From the NCBI RefSeq assembly GCF_001439665.1, contig NZ_LMAK01000034.1:1-64000 (forward strand): a stretch of 64,000 nt of DNA, read 5' to 3'. Shown here in pieces: positions 41,706 through 51,313 of the stretch. The position numbers were made by a program, and so were the translations under genes. The first letter of the stretch is position 1. Each line of letters begins with the position of its first letter. This DNA is from Formosa algae (GTDB lineage Bacteria; Bacteroidota; Bacteroidia; Flavobacteriales; Flavobacteriaceae). The notes beneath the pieces are model-generated. The model worked only from the letters and a program-made list of their open reading frames with translations, was not told where the DNA came from and made no database searches.

Positions 41706-42424
41706 AATTTCTTAGCACGTTCTAGATCTTCTGGGGTGTCTATTTCTACACCTTGTACATCTGTTTCAACCATTTTTATTCGTTTTCCGTATTCCAAATA
41801 ACGAATGCATTCTATTTTTTCTGAAGCTTCCAATGGTTTCATTGGTAACGTATAAAAATCTAATATGGCATCTTTTCTAAACGCATAAACTCCTTTGTGT
41901 TTATAATATTTTACAGCTATATTAGTATCCCGAGGATATGGGATTGGACTTCTAGAAAAATACAGTGCAAAGTTGAAATTATCGACTATAACTTTTACTG
42001 TATTCGGATTATTAATTTCGTCTGCTTCGGTAATGTGTACCATTAATGATGCCAAATCGATCTGTTTCTCATCATCATCTTTAAATACGTCTATTAATTT
42101 TCCTAAAGATTCTACATCTGTAAAGGGTTCGTCTCCTTGAACATTAACAACAATATCGACATCTAAAGAAGCTACTGCTTCTGCAATTCTATCACTTCCA
42201 CATTCATGTTCCTTAATACTCATCATGGCTTTACCTCCATTATTTACAATCTCATTGTAAATAATATCGCTATCTGTTACCACTATAACATCGTCGAATA
42301 ATTTGGTTGCTACAGTCGCTTCATACGTACGGCGTATAACTGTTTTACCACCTAAATCTTGCATTAATTTTCCCGGAAATCGAGACGCACTATAACGTGC
42401 AGGAATCATTGAAATTATTTTCAT
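41696..42424 (-). CDS. kdsB: CMP-Kdo (or CMP-8-amino-Kdo) synthetase
   Basis: Activates Kdo, or 8-amino-Kdo, with CTP for lipopolysaccharide core synthesis. The 242 residues have the N-terminal cytidylyltransferase motif [14 protein letters not shown] (about 6-19), VNVQGDEPF (about 92-100) and the ending [17 protein letters not shown]. Length is normal. In Shewanella the KdsB next to kdnA-kdnB prefers 8-amino-Kdo. The presence of kdnB in this operon makes that likely here too. First gene of the operon. Confidence 0.94.
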   Translation of the reverse strand: MKIISMIPARYSASRFPGKLMQDLGGKTVIRRTYEATVATKLFDDVIVVTDSDIIYNEIVNNGGKAMMSIKEHECGSDRIAEAVASLDVDIVVNVQGDEPFTDVESLGKLIDVFKDDDEKQIDLASLMVHITEADEINNPNTVKVIVDNFNFALYFSRSPIPYPRDTNIAVKYYKHKGVYAFRKDAILDFYTLPMKPLEASEKIECIRYLEYGKRIKMVETDVQGVEIDTPEDLERAKKLWK

Positions 42425-42445
42425 ATATAAAAACTAAATCTTGTT

Positions 42446-42453
42446 CAAAAATA
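42446..42453 (-). promoter_or_regulatory. putative promoter of the kdsB-HAD-kdnB operon
   Basis: The minus strand reads TATTTTTG, an exact -7 match, ending 21 bases before the kdsB ATG. Confidence 0.5.
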
Positions 42454-42602
42454 GGACTTTTATAATACATTTTAGGTGTCGTAGTTGCTAATCTTTAATT
42501 CACTTTTAAAATAAATTTTTACAACTTTAATATTATTTGAGTAGGTTTATAATACATATTTCATTTTTTTGTACCTTGAAATATTAATTTTAAACAAAAA
42601 AC

Positions 42603-43250
42603 ATGTCTGGTATTTTAGATTTATTAAATAGTGACTTAGGAAAAAGCGTTGTAAGCGGACTTGCAAACCAATCAGGACAAGACTCAAGTAAAACAAGTGA
42701 TTTACTTACAATGGCGTTACCTTTATTAACGCAAGCAATGACAAAAAACGCACAAGCTTCTCCAGAAGGTGCAGAAGGGTTATTAAACGCTCTTAGCGGA
42801 AGTAAACACGACGGAAGTATTTTAAATAATTTAGACGGCTTCTTTAATGGCGGTGTAGATGAAGCAGAAGTTGAAGATGGTAAGAATATTTTAAACCATG
42901 TTTTAGGAAGTAAACAACAAAATGTAGAATTAGCTTTAAGCCAAAAGACAGGAATAGATGCAAGTTCTGTATCTCAGATTTTAAAAATGGCAACTCCTAT
43001 TTTAATGAGTTATTTAGGAAAACAACAACGAGAAAATAATGTATCGAGCACTTCTGATTTAAGCGGAATGCTAGGTGGTTTATTTCAAGGAAACTCTGCT
43101 GAAGGCGAACAAAATTTCCTTACAAGTATTCTAGACGCAGATGGCGATGGTAGTATTGTTGATGATGTTGCTGGTATGTTTTTAGACTCTAAAGGTTCTA
43201 AATCTAGCTCTGGTGGTATTGGAGATGTGTTAGGTGGTTTTTTAAAATAA
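42603..43250 (+). CDS. DUF937 family protein
   Basis: A 215-residue protein with two DUF937-type repeats. It begins MSGILDLLNSDLGKSVVSGLA, a typical start, and has Gly- and Leu-rich segments such as LLNALSGSKHDGSILNNLDGFF and then a second copy near ILKMATPILMSYLGKQ. The C-terminal region has an EF-hand-like loop, LDADGDGSIVDDVAG, in which Asp and Gly positions fit calcium binding. It lacks a signal peptide. The function of DUF937 is not established. It stands alone, with its own terminator. Confidence 0.85.
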   Translation: MSGILDLLNSDLGKSVVSGLANQSGQDSSKTSDLLTMALPLLTQAMTKNAQASPEGAEGLLNALSGSKHDGSILNNLDGFFNGGVDEAEVEDGKNILNHVLGSKQQNVELALSQKTGIDASSVSQILKMATPILMSYLGKQQRENNVSSTSDLSGMLGGLFQGNSAEGEQNFLTSILDADGDGSIVDDVAGMFLDSKGSKSSSGGIGDVLGGFLK

Positions 43251-43277
43251 TCTCCCTATAACTTTACAACAAAATAT

Positions 43278-43307
43278 AAACCAAGCCTTAGAGCTTGGTT
43301 TTTTTAT
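43278..43307 (+). terminator. intrinsic terminator after the DUF937 gene
   Basis: Perfect arms AAACCAAGC and GCTTGGTTT with a 6-base loop, followed by a T-run. Confidence 0.88.
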
Positions 43308-43369
43308 AACCACTCTATTTTTTTTAAACGAACTAAATATTGTATATTGAGTATAGACTTATTTCTTAT

Positions 43370-43810
43370 ATGAAAACTATATTTTACATCCTTCTTATTA
43401 CTTTATGTTGTATTGGTTGCAATGCTGGTAAAACAAATTTGAAGACTTCTGGTACCAACAAAGCGGTTAATGTAACTGAAAACGACACCATACGTATAGA
43501 AAATGATAGTTTAGAATATGAAATTATAATTATAGAACCTGGTTTTAATGCTTGGCTTAATAGTACTGCAAAACCAGAAGGCTATTACTCCCAACAATAT
43601 TTAGAATCTAGAAATTACATTTTAGTAACAGAATGGAATATTAGAGTTTCCAATCCGCAACGTTATGACCCTAATTTATACGAGTTATCTATAGACTATA
43701 GGCCAAATATAGATTATGGTTACGAGGTGAATTATAAAATGTATAACTACTTTGTCTATTTTCAATTAAAATACAATCAAAAATTGTCTGGTTTTGTTCC
43801 TAGAAATTAA
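43370..43810 (+). CDS. DUF6146-like lipoprotein
   Basis: A 146-residue protein with a lipoprotein signal peptide: MKTIFYILLITLCCIGCNAG, with the lipobox cysteine at residue 17. I chose the ATG at 43370 for this reason; an upstream ATG gives a charged extension before the signal. The mature part has the block IIEPGFNAWLNSTAKPEGYYSQ, then EWNIRVSNPQRY and DYGYEVNYKMYNYFVYFQ, which I recall from flavobacterial DUF6146 proteins. Function unknown. It is 25 bases before a membrane-protein gene and possibly in one operon with it. Confidence 0.75.
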   Translation: MKTIFYILLITLCCIGCNAGKTNLKTSGTNKAVNVTENDTIRIENDSLEYEIIIIEPGFNAWLNSTAKPEGYYSQQYLESRNYILVTEWNIRVSNPQRYDPNLYELSIDYRPNIDYGYEVNYKMYNYFVYFQLKYNQKLSGFVPRN

Positions 43811-43835
43811 TATATATTTGCAGCTGTAAATATTT

Positions 43836-44330
43836 ATGGAAAAATTTAAACAACATTGGGAGATTACTAAAAATTGGCAATTCTTATTTCCAGTTTTAGG
43901 ATTTCTAATACTTATTTATAGCGCCTTTAAAATAGGCCGTGCAATAATAGGCACACAAAACAGTATCCTGCTTATTTTATCTACTGCAATCTTTGCGTTT
44001 TTACTTTTAAAATTCTTTATGTTTCTATTTAAAAAATTAGAAGATAAATGGGTTTTAGAACATCGATGGGAAATGATTCGTGTGTTTATGGTATTTGCTG
44101 TTACAGGATCTTCTTCCCTATTTGTGGGACGCCCAATTATTAAATGGCTTGGGATTACTAAAGATAATTTAAGTCCGTTTTTATATTGGACATTATATAT
44201 TCTTGTGGGTATAATTTTTTACCAGATTCTTTTAGTGTTCTTTGGCTGGCTCTTCGGTCAGTTTGAATTTTTCTGGAAGTTTGAAAAGAAAATGTTACGC
44301 CGTTTTGGATTAAAGCGCTTTGTAGATTAA
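43836..44330 (+). CDS. DUF6787-like membrane protein
   Basis: A 164-residue integral membrane protein with four hydrophobic helices (about 17-35, 42-63, 83-102, 115-145) and a short basic C-terminus (KKMLRRFGLKRFVD). It has the motif HWEITKNWQFLFPVLG near the start and HRWEMIRVFMVFAVTGSSS in the middle, typical of a flavobacterial family of unknown function. It follows the DUF6146-like gene by 25 bases, suggesting joint transcription and a shared envelope role. Confidence 0.75.
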   Translation: MEKFKQHWEITKNWQFLFPVLGFLILIYSAFKIGRAIIGTQNSILLILSTAIFAFLLLKFFMFLFKKLEDKWVLEHRWEMIRVFMVFAVTGSSSLFVGRPIIKWLGITKDNLSPFLYWTLYILVGIIFYQILLVFFGWLFGQFEFFWKFEKKMLRRFGLKRFVD

Positions 44331-44373
44331 CACCTATAAATTATTATAATATATAAATACCACCAAGTGGTAT

Positions 44374-44406
44374 AAAAAAAAGTCTCTTAAATAAGAGACT
44401 TTTTTG
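44374..44406. terminator. bidirectional terminator overlapping the end of the convergent gene
   Basis: Perfect arms AAAAAAAGTCTCTT and its complement with a 4-base loop and a T-run. On the minus strand the first arm contains the last codons and stop of the gene at 44387-44698. Confidence 0.85.
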
Positions 44407-44698
44407 ATTTTAATTGTTTGTTTTCAGATGAATTAGTACTGAAAACATATGTATAGAACCACATTAATGTGAATGTTGGTATAATATCTAATCCAGGCAT
44501 GGCTTCTTCTAAAAATGAAATCCCAGCAGCTATTTTACCTTGCTGACCTTTGTAGAGTTTTGTCATAATATAAGCTGAGGCTGGTGCCCAAATAATATCT
44601 GAGAATTCTCCTATTCCTGGCACAACAAAACTAATATACCCCACGGCATCTAAAAGGACACATAAGGCTAGTTTTTTATAATTTTTGGTTTTTGGCAT
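44387..44698 (-). CDS. small membrane protein, conserved type, unknown function
   Basis: A 103-residue protein with two or three hydrophobic segments: about residues 9-28 (LALCVLLDAVGYISFVVPG), 32-45 and 70-86 (PTFTLMWFYTYVF). It has the motifs VLLDAVGYISFVVPGIGEFSD and IWAPASAYIMTKLYKG, which I have seen in flavobacterial proteins but cannot name. The C-terminal codons (KKSLI and stop) are encoded by the terminator stem, so the hairpin is both coding and regulatory. It is downstream of folE on the same strand with a 56-base gap. Confidence 0.7.
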   Translation of the reverse strand: MPKTKNYKKLALCVLLDAVGYISFVVPGIGEFSDIIWAPASAYIMTKLYKGQQGKIAAGISFLEEAMPGLDIIPTFTLMWFYTYVFSTNSSENKQLKSKKSLI

Positions 44699-44754
44699 AT
44701 TACTATTTTAAGATTATATAATATACTCATTGCAAGAAACATACCAAAATTATA

Positions 44755-45351
44755 TTAAGATAAATCTTGACTTATCAATTTTAAAAATTCGTTTCTGGTT
44801 TCAATCTTTTCAAACTGCCCTCTAAAACCCGAAGTTGTGGTTACCGAATTTTGTTTTTGTACGCCACGCATCATCATACACATATGGCTAGCTTCAATCA
44901 CTACAGCCACACCTTGCGGTTTAAGTGTATCGTTTATACAATCTAAAATTTGTTTTGTTAATCGTTCCTGAACTTGTAATCGTCTTGCAAAAACATCTAC
45001 AATTCGTGGTAATTTACTTAATCCAACAATATGTCCGTTAGGGATATAAGCAATATGAGCTTTTCCAAAAAAAGGCAACATATGGTGCTCACAAAGCGAG
45101 TACAATTCAATATTCTTAACAATAACCATTTCATTATAAGACTCTTCAAACATTGCGCCTTTTAAAATTTCGGCTGCATCTAAATCATAGCCTTGTGTTA
45201 AAAATTGCATGGCTTTAGACGCGCGTTCTGGTGTTTTTTGTAAGCCTTCTCGCGTTACATCTTCTCCTATATTATCTATAATGTGTTTGTATTGAGATTT
45301 AATCTCATCGGTAATTTCAATATTGTATTCTTCGTAATGCTTGTAAGACAT
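44755..45351 (-). CDS. folE: GTP cyclohydrolase I
   Basis: Converts GTP to 7,8-dihydroneopterin triphosphate, the first step of folate synthesis. The 198 residues have zinc ligands Cys87 and His90 in [15 protein letters not shown], and Cys158 in [10 protein letters not shown], plus the catalytic and GTP-binding motif [23 protein letters not shown]. Length is normal. A promoter box is just upstream. The pterin dehydratase at 36913 is another pterin enzyme in the window but is not linked. Confidence 0.97.
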   Translation of the reverse strand: MSYKHYEEYNIEITDEIKSQYKHIIDNIGEDVTREGLQKTPERASKAMQFLTQGYDLDAAEILKGAMFEESYNEMVIVKNIELYSLCEHHMLPFFGKAHIAYIPNGHIVGLSKLPRIVDVFARRLQVQERLTKQILDCINDTLKPQGVAVVIEASHMCMMMRGVQKQNSVTTTSGFRGQFEKIETRNEFLKLISQDLS

Positions 45352-45375
45352 AAGTCGTCTGTTTTGTTATGTTTG

Positions 45376-45383
45376 CAAAGATA
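45376..45383 (-). promoter_or_regulatory. putative TAnnTTTG promoter of folE
   Basis: The minus strand reads TATCTTTG, an exact -7 match ending 24 bases before the folE ATG. The gap between folE and the divergent lolD is 295 bases; apart from the two promoter boxes I see nothing else in it. Confidence 0.55.
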
Positions 45384-45592
45384 TCGATTTTAATTTATCC
45401 TTCGCACCATTCACACTATTGCTAATACATTTAAGTTCCAAATTATCACAATACATAAATGGTTGATAACATGGTTTTATTTTATAGAAAGAATCTTATA
45501 AGAGATCACGTTACTAACTATTCGGCTTGAGTTTCGAACACTATTAACCAATTATACTTTTATTTACAATCTCTTTTGAATCAAAATCTATT

Positions 45593-45600
45593 TAATTTTG
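45593..45600 (+). promoter_or_regulatory. possible promoter of the lolD operon
   Basis: TAATTTTG is an exact -7 match 46 bases before the lolD ATG. TTTG upstream is only 14 bases away, shorter than the usual 19. Confidence 0.4.
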
Positions 45601-45646
45601 TGAGATCACTATTAAAGTATTACTTTGTTCATCTTAATAGCAATGC

Positions 45647-46309
45647 ATGATTCAAGCAAAAAACATTCATAAATATTACGACGATTTTCATGTTTTAAAA
45701 GGTGTAAATCTTCATATTAAAAAAGGAGAAATCGTATCTATAGTAGGAGCTTCTGGAGCAGGAAAAACCACCTTACTCCAAATATTAGGGACTTTAGATG
45801 CGCCTTCAAAAAAAGAAAATTCCGAGCTCGTAATTAATGGCATAGATATCCAAAGTTTAAAAGAAAAAGGATTAGCCAAATTTAGAAACGAACATATTGG
45901 GTTTATTTTTCAATTTCATCAATTATTACCCGAATTTACGGCATTAGAAAATGTCTGTATTCCCGCTTACATAAAAGGTGTAAAACCAGGCGAAGCAGAG
46001 CCTCGTGCCAAAGAATTACTAGATTTTTTAGGATTATCGCATCGTTACCACCACAAACCTAACGAGCTTTCTGGAGGAGAACAACAGCGTGTTGCTGTTG
46101 CTCGTGCGTTAATAAATAATCCAAGTTTAATTTTTGCCGACGAGCCTTCTGGAAATTTAGATAGTGAGTCTGCAGAACAATTACACAGTTTATTTTTTAA
46201 ACTACGCGAGCAATTCGGACAAACATTTGTTATAGTTACGCACAATGAAGAATTAGCCAACTTGGCCGACAGAAAATTAGTTATGGTAGATGGAAATATT
46301 ACAATCTAA
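45647..46309 (+). CDS. lolD: ABC transporter ATP-binding protein, LolD-like
   Basis: An ABC ATPase of 220 residues, of the LolD/MacB group that drives lipoprotein release from the inner membrane. Walker A GASGAGKT is at 34-41, the signature [15 protein letters not shown] at about 139-153, Walker [13 protein letters not shown] at about 160-171, and the H-loop VTHNEE near 197. Its end overlaps the CPBP protease gene by 20 bases. No LolC/E permease is adjacent, so the partner is elsewhere. Confidence 0.9.
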   Translation: MIQAKNIHKYYDDFHVLKGVNLHIKKGEIVSIVGASGAGKTTLLQILGTLDAPSKKENSELVINGIDIQSLKEKGLAKFRNEHIGFIFQFHQLLPEFTALENVCIPAYIKGVKPGEAEPRAKELLDFLGLSHRYHHKPNELSGGEQQRVAVARALINNPSLIFADEPSGNLDSESAEQLHSLFFKLREQFGQTFVIVTHNEELANLADRKLVMVDGNITI

Positions 46310-46871
46310 AATAGAAACTTATGGTGCCATTTTAAAACAGTACCTGAAGTTTATTAAACACCCCGAATTAAAGGAAGACAAAACTTTATTTGAGGGATAC
46401 TCAAAAATTAATGTTTTTGTTACGGCTTTAATTGTCGCTTTTGTTTTAAATATTGGTTTTACCATTTTATTTTCAATTATTGAAGCCTTTGGCCTTGTTA
46501 ATTTTGACGATCATGCTTCTGCACAATTATTTGAAGATTATCCGTATTACGTTGTCGTCTTGTTAGGTGTAGTCCTCGCTCCTATTTTAGAAGAATTGTT
46601 TTTTAGAGGTCCGCTAACACTATTCAAAACGAAGCATTATATATACGTATTTTACTTTTTTACTCTAGCTTTTGGATTTGTACATATCACTAATTTTGAA
46701 ATCACTAGAAATGTATTACTATTATCTCCAATTCTTGTGGCGCCACAAATTATAATTGGCCTATTTTTAGGTGTGATAAGACTGCAATATGGACTAGGCT
46801 ATTCCATGCTATTTCATGCAATTTATAATGGTATATTAATTATTCCAGCCATATTTTTCCTTCCTGAATAA
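46290..46871 (+). CDS. CPBP family intramembrane metalloprotease
   Basis: A 193-residue membrane protein with about five hydrophobic helices. The three family motifs are present: EELFFRGPL at about 101-109 (Glu101, Glu102, Arg106), FGFVHIT with His132, and FHAIYN with His near 177. In eukaryotes such proteases (Rce1) cut prenylated proteins; in bacteria most roles are unknown, some linked to immunity or peptide maturation. It overlaps lolD by 20 bases and the next gene by one base, so it is tightly coupled. Confidence 0.9.
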   Translation: MEILQSKIETYGAILKQYLKFIKHPELKEDKTLFEGYSKINVFVTALIVAFVLNIGFTILFSIIEAFGLVNFDDHASAQLFEDYPYYVVVLLGVVLAPILEELFFRGPLTLFKTKHYIYVFYFFTLAFGFVHITNFEITRNVLLLSPILVAPQIIIGLFLGVIRLQYGLGYSMLFHAIYNGILIIPAIFFLPE

Positions 46872-47635
46872 TGACAAAAAACGAATTAAAAGACTTCTTA
46901 GACGCTAAGGTAATTGAATACAATAACCCTAAATTTAATGAGAGTGATCCAATTCAAATTCCGCATACCTTTACATTAAAAGAAGACATTGAAATATCCG
47001 GATTTTTAACGGCTACAATCTCTTGGGGTAATAGAAAGAGTATCATTAAAAATGCTACACATATGATGGCATTACTAGATCAAGCTCCTTATGATTTTGT
47101 AATGAATCATTCAGAAAAAGATTTAGAAACTTTAAAATCATTTGTACATAGAACTTTTAATGGTGATGATTTAGCACAGTTTATCGTCAGTCTGAAACAT
47201 ATTTACACCCAACATAATGGTTTAGAGGCTCTTTTTACAACACATGCTGTTACAGATTCTTTGCAACCTGCTATTCATCAATTTAAACAGGTGTTTTTTG
47301 AAAATGAACATTTACAACGTACTCAAAAACACATTAGCGATCCTAATAAAAATTCGGCCGCAAAACGCATCAACATGTATTTAAGGTGGATGGTAAGAAA
47401 CGATAATACGGGTGTAGATTTTGGTATTTGGGACAAATTATCGCCCTCACAACTGTCTTGCCCATTAGATGTACATTCAGGAAATGTAGCACGAAAATTA
47501 GGTTTACTAAACAGAAAACAAAACGACGGTAAAGCTTTAACGGAATTAGATGGCGCTTTACGAAAATTTGATAAAAAAGATCCTGTAAAATACGACTTTG
47601 CACTCTTTGGTTTAGGCGTATTTGAAGGCTTTTAA
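46871..47635 (+). CDS. TIGR02757 family protein
   Basis: A 254-residue soluble protein. It has the family strings DPIQIPHTFTLKEDIEISGFL and NMYLRWMVRNDNTGVDFGIW, and a C-terminal LGVFEGF. The function of TIGR02757 is not established. The ATG overlaps the stop of the CPBP gene by one base (TAATG), indicating translational coupling. It is the last of three overlapping genes lolD-CPBP-TIGR02757; the S10 peptidase follows after 56 bases. Confidence 0.88.
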   Translation: MTKNELKDFLDAKVIEYNNPKFNESDPIQIPHTFTLKEDIEISGFLTATISWGNRKSIIKNATHMMALLDQAPYDFVMNHSEKDLETLKSFVHRTFNGDDLAQFIVSLKHIYTQHNGLEALFTTHAVTDSLQPAIHQFKQVFFENEHLQRTQKHISDPNKNSAAKRINMYLRWMVRNDNTGVDFGIWDKLSPSQLSCPLDVHSGNVARKLGLLNRKQNDGKALTELDGALRKFDKKDPVKYDFALFGLGVFEGF

Positions 47636-47691
47636 GCTCAGTTTTACTATATTTATCACTCTATTTTTATTCTATACTAAAAAAAAGCGCT

Positions 47692-49188
47692 ATGAAACAT
47701 TATTACACCATTCTCTTTTCCCTCTTTACCATTTGCGGCATTTCGCAATCTGTAAAAATACCTACAGATACTATGGTTGTTACCACACATACCACCACTA
47801 TTAAGAACAAAAGCATTTCATACACTGCAACAACGGGAACACAGCCAGTTTGGGATAAAAAAGGGAATCCTATTGCGGCGTTATATTATACGTATTACGA
47901 ACGTAATAATGTTAAAGATAAAGCCAACAGACCTTTAGTTATTTCTTTTAACGGCGGACCTGGTGCTGCATCAGTTTGGATGCACATTGCTTACACTGGA
48001 CCTAAGGTTTTAAATATTGATGATGAAGGTTATCCCGTTCAACCTTATGGTGTAAAAGATAATCCAAATTCTATTTTAGATATAGCAGATATTGTTTACG
48101 TGAATCCGGTAAACACAGGATATTCTAGAATGATAGCCGATAAAGAAGGAAAACTACCAGAACGCGACACTTTTTTTGGCATTAATGCTGATATTAAATA
48201 TTTAGCCGCATGGATTAATACGTTTGTAACTAGAAAAAACCGCTGGGAATCTCCTAAATATATTATTGGAGAAAGTTATGGTGGAACTCGTGTAATGGGT
48301 TTAGCTAACGAATTACAATCCAAACAATGGATGTATTTAAATGGCGTTATTATGGTATCTCCGGCAGATTATCAATTATACAGCACCGGACAACCTATTT
48401 ACTCTGCTTTAAATTTACCTTATTTTGCAGCAACAGCATGGTATCATAATATGTTACCAGCAGCATTGCAACAAAAAGATTTACTAGATGTATTACCTGA
48501 AGTTGAAAATTACGCTATAAACACGCTAATGCCAGCCATTGCTAAAGGCGGATTTATTTCTGAAACTGAAAAACAAAACGTCGCTAAACAAGTGGCTTAT
48601 TATTCTGGATTAACAGAAAAAGAAGTGTTGCAAAGTAATTTAGAAGTTCCAACAAAATACTTCTGGAAATCGTTATTACGTGATAAAACGGGACAAACTA
48701 TTGGTCGTTTAGATTCTAGATATTTAGGAATAGACAAAACCGAAACCGGTGTTTCTCCAGATTATAATGCAGAAATTAGTTCGTGGTCACATTCCTTTAC
48801 GCCTGCCATAAACTATTACATAAGAGAAGAATTAAATTTTAAAACCGATTTAAAATATAATATGTTTGGCGACGTACACCCTTGGGATCGCAGTGACAAT
48901 AATGTTAGAGAAGGTTTAAGACGAGCGCTTGTACAAAACCCGTATTTGAAAGTATTGGTGCAATCTGGTTATTATGATGGTGCTACTACCTATTTTGCTG
49001 CGAAATATACTATTGGCCAAGTAGATCCGAGTGGAAAATTAAAAGACCGTTTTACTATAAAAGGTTACAGAAGCGGACATATGATGTACTTGAGAAAAGA
49101 TGACTTAATTTCTGCAAATGATGATATTCGTGAGTTTATTAAGGATGCCTCTAGCAACGGAAAAGCAGCGAAATACACTAAAGAATAA
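47692..49188 (+). CDS. secreted S10 family serine carboxypeptidase
   Basis: A serine carboxypeptidase of 498 residues. A signal peptide (about 1-18, ending ISQ) directs export. The family motifs are NGGPGAASVWMH (near 84-95), VNPVNTGYSR and the nucleophile in GESYGGTR (Ser near 195). The C-terminal half has the catalytic Asp in VQSGYYDGATT and His in YRSGHMMYLR. Length is normal for bacterial S10 enzymes. It likely trims peptides outside the cytoplasm. Downstream of the TIGR02757 gene and followed by a strong terminator. Confidence 0.93.
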   Translation: MKHYYTILFSLFTICGISQSVKIPTDTMVVTTHTTTIKNKSISYTATTGTQPVWDKKGNPIAALYYTYYERNNVKDKANRPLVISFNGGPGAASVWMHIAYTGPKVLNIDDEGYPVQPYGVKDNPNSILDIADIVYVNPVNTGYSRMIADKEGKLPERDTFFGINADIKYLAAWINTFVTRKNRWESPKYIIGESYGGTRVMGLANELQSKQWMYLNGVIMVSPADYQLYSTGQPIYSALNLPYFAATAWYHNMLPAALQQKDLLDVLPEVENYAINTLMPAIAKGGFISETEKQNVAKQVAYYSGLTEKEVLQSNLEVPTKYFWKSLLRDKTGQTIGRLDSRYLGIDKTETGVSPDYNAEISSWSHSFTPAINYYIREELNFKTDLKYNMFGDVHPWDRSDNNVREGLRRALVQNPYLKVLVQSGYYDGATTYFAAKYTIGQVDPSGKLKDRFTIKGYRSGHMMYLRKDDLISANDDIREFIKDASSNGKAAKYTKE

Positions 49189-49216
49189 GTTTTTAAATTT
49201 AGAACTTAGAATTACG

Positions 49217-49255
49217 AAAAACGATTGGTTACTATCTATGTAACCAATCGTTTTT
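49217..49255 (+). terminator. intrinsic terminator after the S10 peptidase gene
   Basis: Perfect arms AAAAACGATTGGTTAC and its complement with a 7-base loop and a T-rich tail. Confidence 0.9.
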
Positions 49256-49432
49256 ATTTGAAGTAAACTCATCTGATTAAGTTTGTGGCATCATTGTATT
49301 CACACATTTAAAATGGCTGTACGCCTCAATCAATCAACTTCAGTATTTAAATGTATAGAAGTTACTGAAGGTTTATAAACTGATTTCTATCTTTTATCTA
49401 TTAGAAGCATTTAATAGACGTGTTTTAACCAA

Positions 49433-49462
49433 AAAAAATCCAGCTGAATAGCTGGATTTTTT
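49433..49462 (-). terminator. intrinsic terminator after rny
   Basis: Perfect arms AAAAAATCCAGCT and AGCTGGATTTTTT with a 4-base loop; on the minus strand it follows rny by 34 bases. Confidence 0.88.
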
Positions 49463-49496
49463 ATAATCTATGATAAGTGATAAGTAACTCTAAATA

Positions 49497-51071
49497 TTAC
49501 TTCGCAATATTTACGGCTCTTGTTTCTCTAATAACGGTTACTTTTACCTGACCTGGATAGGTCATATCTGTTTGAATTTTTTGAGAAATGTTGAATGATA
49601 AATCAGATGCATTTTGATCTGTTACTTTTTCACTTTCAACAATTACACGTAATTCTCTACCGGCTTGAATTGCATAAGCTTTTTTAACACCTGTGAAACC
49701 GAAAGCTATATCTTCAAGATCTTTTAAACGTTGGATATAACTATCTAAAACTTGACGTCTTGCTCCTGGTCGTGCTCCTGAAATAGCATCACACACCTGA
49801 ATAATTGGTGCTAATAACGATTTCATTTCAATTTCGTCGTGGTGCGCTCCAATAGCATTGATTACATCGTCTTTCTCTCCATATTTCTCTGCCCATTGCA
49901 TACCTAAAATAGCATGAGGTGTTTCCATGTCTGCTTCAGCATCTGGCACTTTACCAATATCGTGTAATAATCCGGCACGTTTCGCTAATTTCGGATTTAA
50001 TCCTAATTCTGCTGCCATAATTCCACAAAGTTTAGCCACTTCACGCGAGTGCTGTAGTAAGTTCTGACCGTAAGACGAACGGTATTTCATACGTCCTACC
50101 ATTTTAATAAGCTCTGGGTGTAAATTATGAATTCCAAGATCGATTACTGTACGTTTTCCAACTTCAATAATTTCTTGTTCAATTTGTTTTCTGGTTTTCT
50201 TAACGATCTCTTCAATACGTGCTGGGTGAATACGACCATCGGTTACTAATTTATGTAACGATAAACGGGCGACTTCACGACGTACAGAATCAAAGCAAGA
50301 TAAGATAATAGCTTCTGGCGTATCATCTACAATAATTTCTACACCTGTAGCTGCTTCAATGGCACGAATGTTTCGTCCTTCACGACCAATAATACGGCCT
50401 TTAACATCGTCACTTTCAATATTAAATACAGACACACAGTTATCTACTGCTTCTTCTGTACCAATACGCTGAATGGTATTAATTATAATCTTTCTAGCTT
50501 CTTGTTGCGCAGTAAGTTTAGATTCTTCAATAGTACTTTGAATAAAAGCTAAAGCATCGTTTTTGGCTTCACCTTTTAAAGATTCTACCAATTGCGATTT
50601 CGCTTCCTCTGCAGATAAACTAGAAATCACTTCTAATTGATCGATTTGACTTTTATGCAGGCGTTCTATCTCTTCTTGTTTTTTATCTAAGAAATCTAAT
50701 CTGTAGTTATAGTCTTTTAATTTCGCGTCGTATTCTGCGTTTAGTTTTTTGTTTTTAGAAAGTTCATTAGATACTTGAGACTCTTTATCTCTAGTACGTT
50801 TTTCTGCATCAGCTATCTTTTTATCGCGACTTAAAATTACTTTTTCGTGTTCAGATTTTAGTTCAATAAACTTTTCTTTTGCTTGTAATATTTTATCTTT
50901 TTTAATGGCTTCACCATCTATATTAGCATCTTTCACGATTTTTTGTGCTTCTGCTTTCGCGTCAGATACAATTTTTGATGCATTATTCTTTTCTAAAATC
51001 CTGGCTATTATAAAGCCAATTATTACGCCTAATAGCGTGCCTCCTACAATTAATAAAATTGAGTTATCCAT
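49497..51071 (-). CDS. rny: ribonuclease Y
   Basis: A membrane-bound endoribonuclease that starts mRNA decay. The 524 residues have an N-terminal membrane helix (about 5-24), a long coiled coil (about 30-180), a KH RNA-binding domain ([19 protein letters not shown], about 225-243) and an HD metal-dependent nuclease domain ([13 protein letters not shown], then LLHDIGKV near 366-373). All parts are intact and the length is normal. It is downstream of zapA and the 6S RNA, on the same strand. Confidence 0.97.
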   Translation of the reverse strand: MDNSILLIVGGTLLGVIIGFIIARILEKNNASKIVSDAKAEAQKIVKDANIDGEAIKKDKILQAKEKFIELKSEHEKVILSRDKKIADAEKRTRDKESQVSNELSKNKKLNAEYDAKLKDYNYRLDFLDKKQEEIERLHKSQIDQLEVISSLSAEEAKSQLVESLKGEAKNDALAFIQSTIEESKLTAQQEARKIIINTIQRIGTEEAVDNCVSVFNIESDDVKGRIIGREGRNIRAIEAATGVEIIVDDTPEAIILSCFDSVRREVARLSLHKLVTDGRIHPARIEEIVKKTRKQIEQEIIEVGKRTVIDLGIHNLHPELIKMVGRMKYRSSYGQNLLQHSREVAKLCGIMAAELGLNPKLAKRAGLLHDIGKVPDAEADMETPHAILGMQWAEKYGEKDDVINAIGAHHDEIEMKSLLAPIIQVCDAISGARPGARRQVLDSYIQRLKDLEDIAFGFTGVKKAYAIQAGRELRVIVESEKVTDQNASDLSFNISQKIQTDMTYPGQVKVTVIRETRAVNIAK

Positions 51072-51098
51072 GGGTTCCGGTTAGTAATTATTTATATA

Positions 51099-51290
51099 TA
51101 AAAAAAGCCTGTACTGGTTCTATGTTTTGTATAAACTCCTTAAAAATAAGTTTAGGGCTAACAAGCTGATCAAGGATCTGCCCAAGTATTAAACGAATTT
51201 AACACTAGCAGCATGCTTTTACAACTTAAACTCACCCTCTTTAAAGAATTAACGTTGAGTTTATCAAAAAAAATGACCAATACAGGCAGT
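51099..51290 (-). ncRNA. ssrS: 6S RNA
   Basis: Between zapA and rny the minus strand holds a long rod-like RNA. The ends pair: the 5' GCCTGTATTGGT (51287-51276) with the 3' ACCAGTACAGGC (51118-51107), followed by an 8-base T-run as terminator. A second helix joins GATAAACTC and GAGTTTATA (about 51265 and 51130), leaving a large bubble. The tip is a stem around a TTCG loop (51178-51211). This closing stem, bubble and apical stem is the layout of 6S RNA, which binds RNA polymerase and mimics an open promoter. The site next to zapA also fits. The exact 5' end is uncertain by several bases. Confidence 0.75.
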
Positions 51291-51313
51291 AACTTTGTTT
51301 ATTTTAAAGATCG

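Larger units (their letters stand above)
49189..49496. other. intergenic gap with two terminators and nothing else recognised
   Basis: A 308-base gap between the convergent S10 peptidase and rny genes. It holds a terminator at each end (49217-49255 and 49433-49462). The AT-rich stretch between them (49256-49432) shows no open frame of note, no tRNA and no clear repeat. Confidence 0.6.

Noticed and set aside
45352-45646. A tRNA or small RNA in the folE-lolD gap
   Set aside because: No cloverleaf, no GC-rich block and no terminator hairpin were seen.
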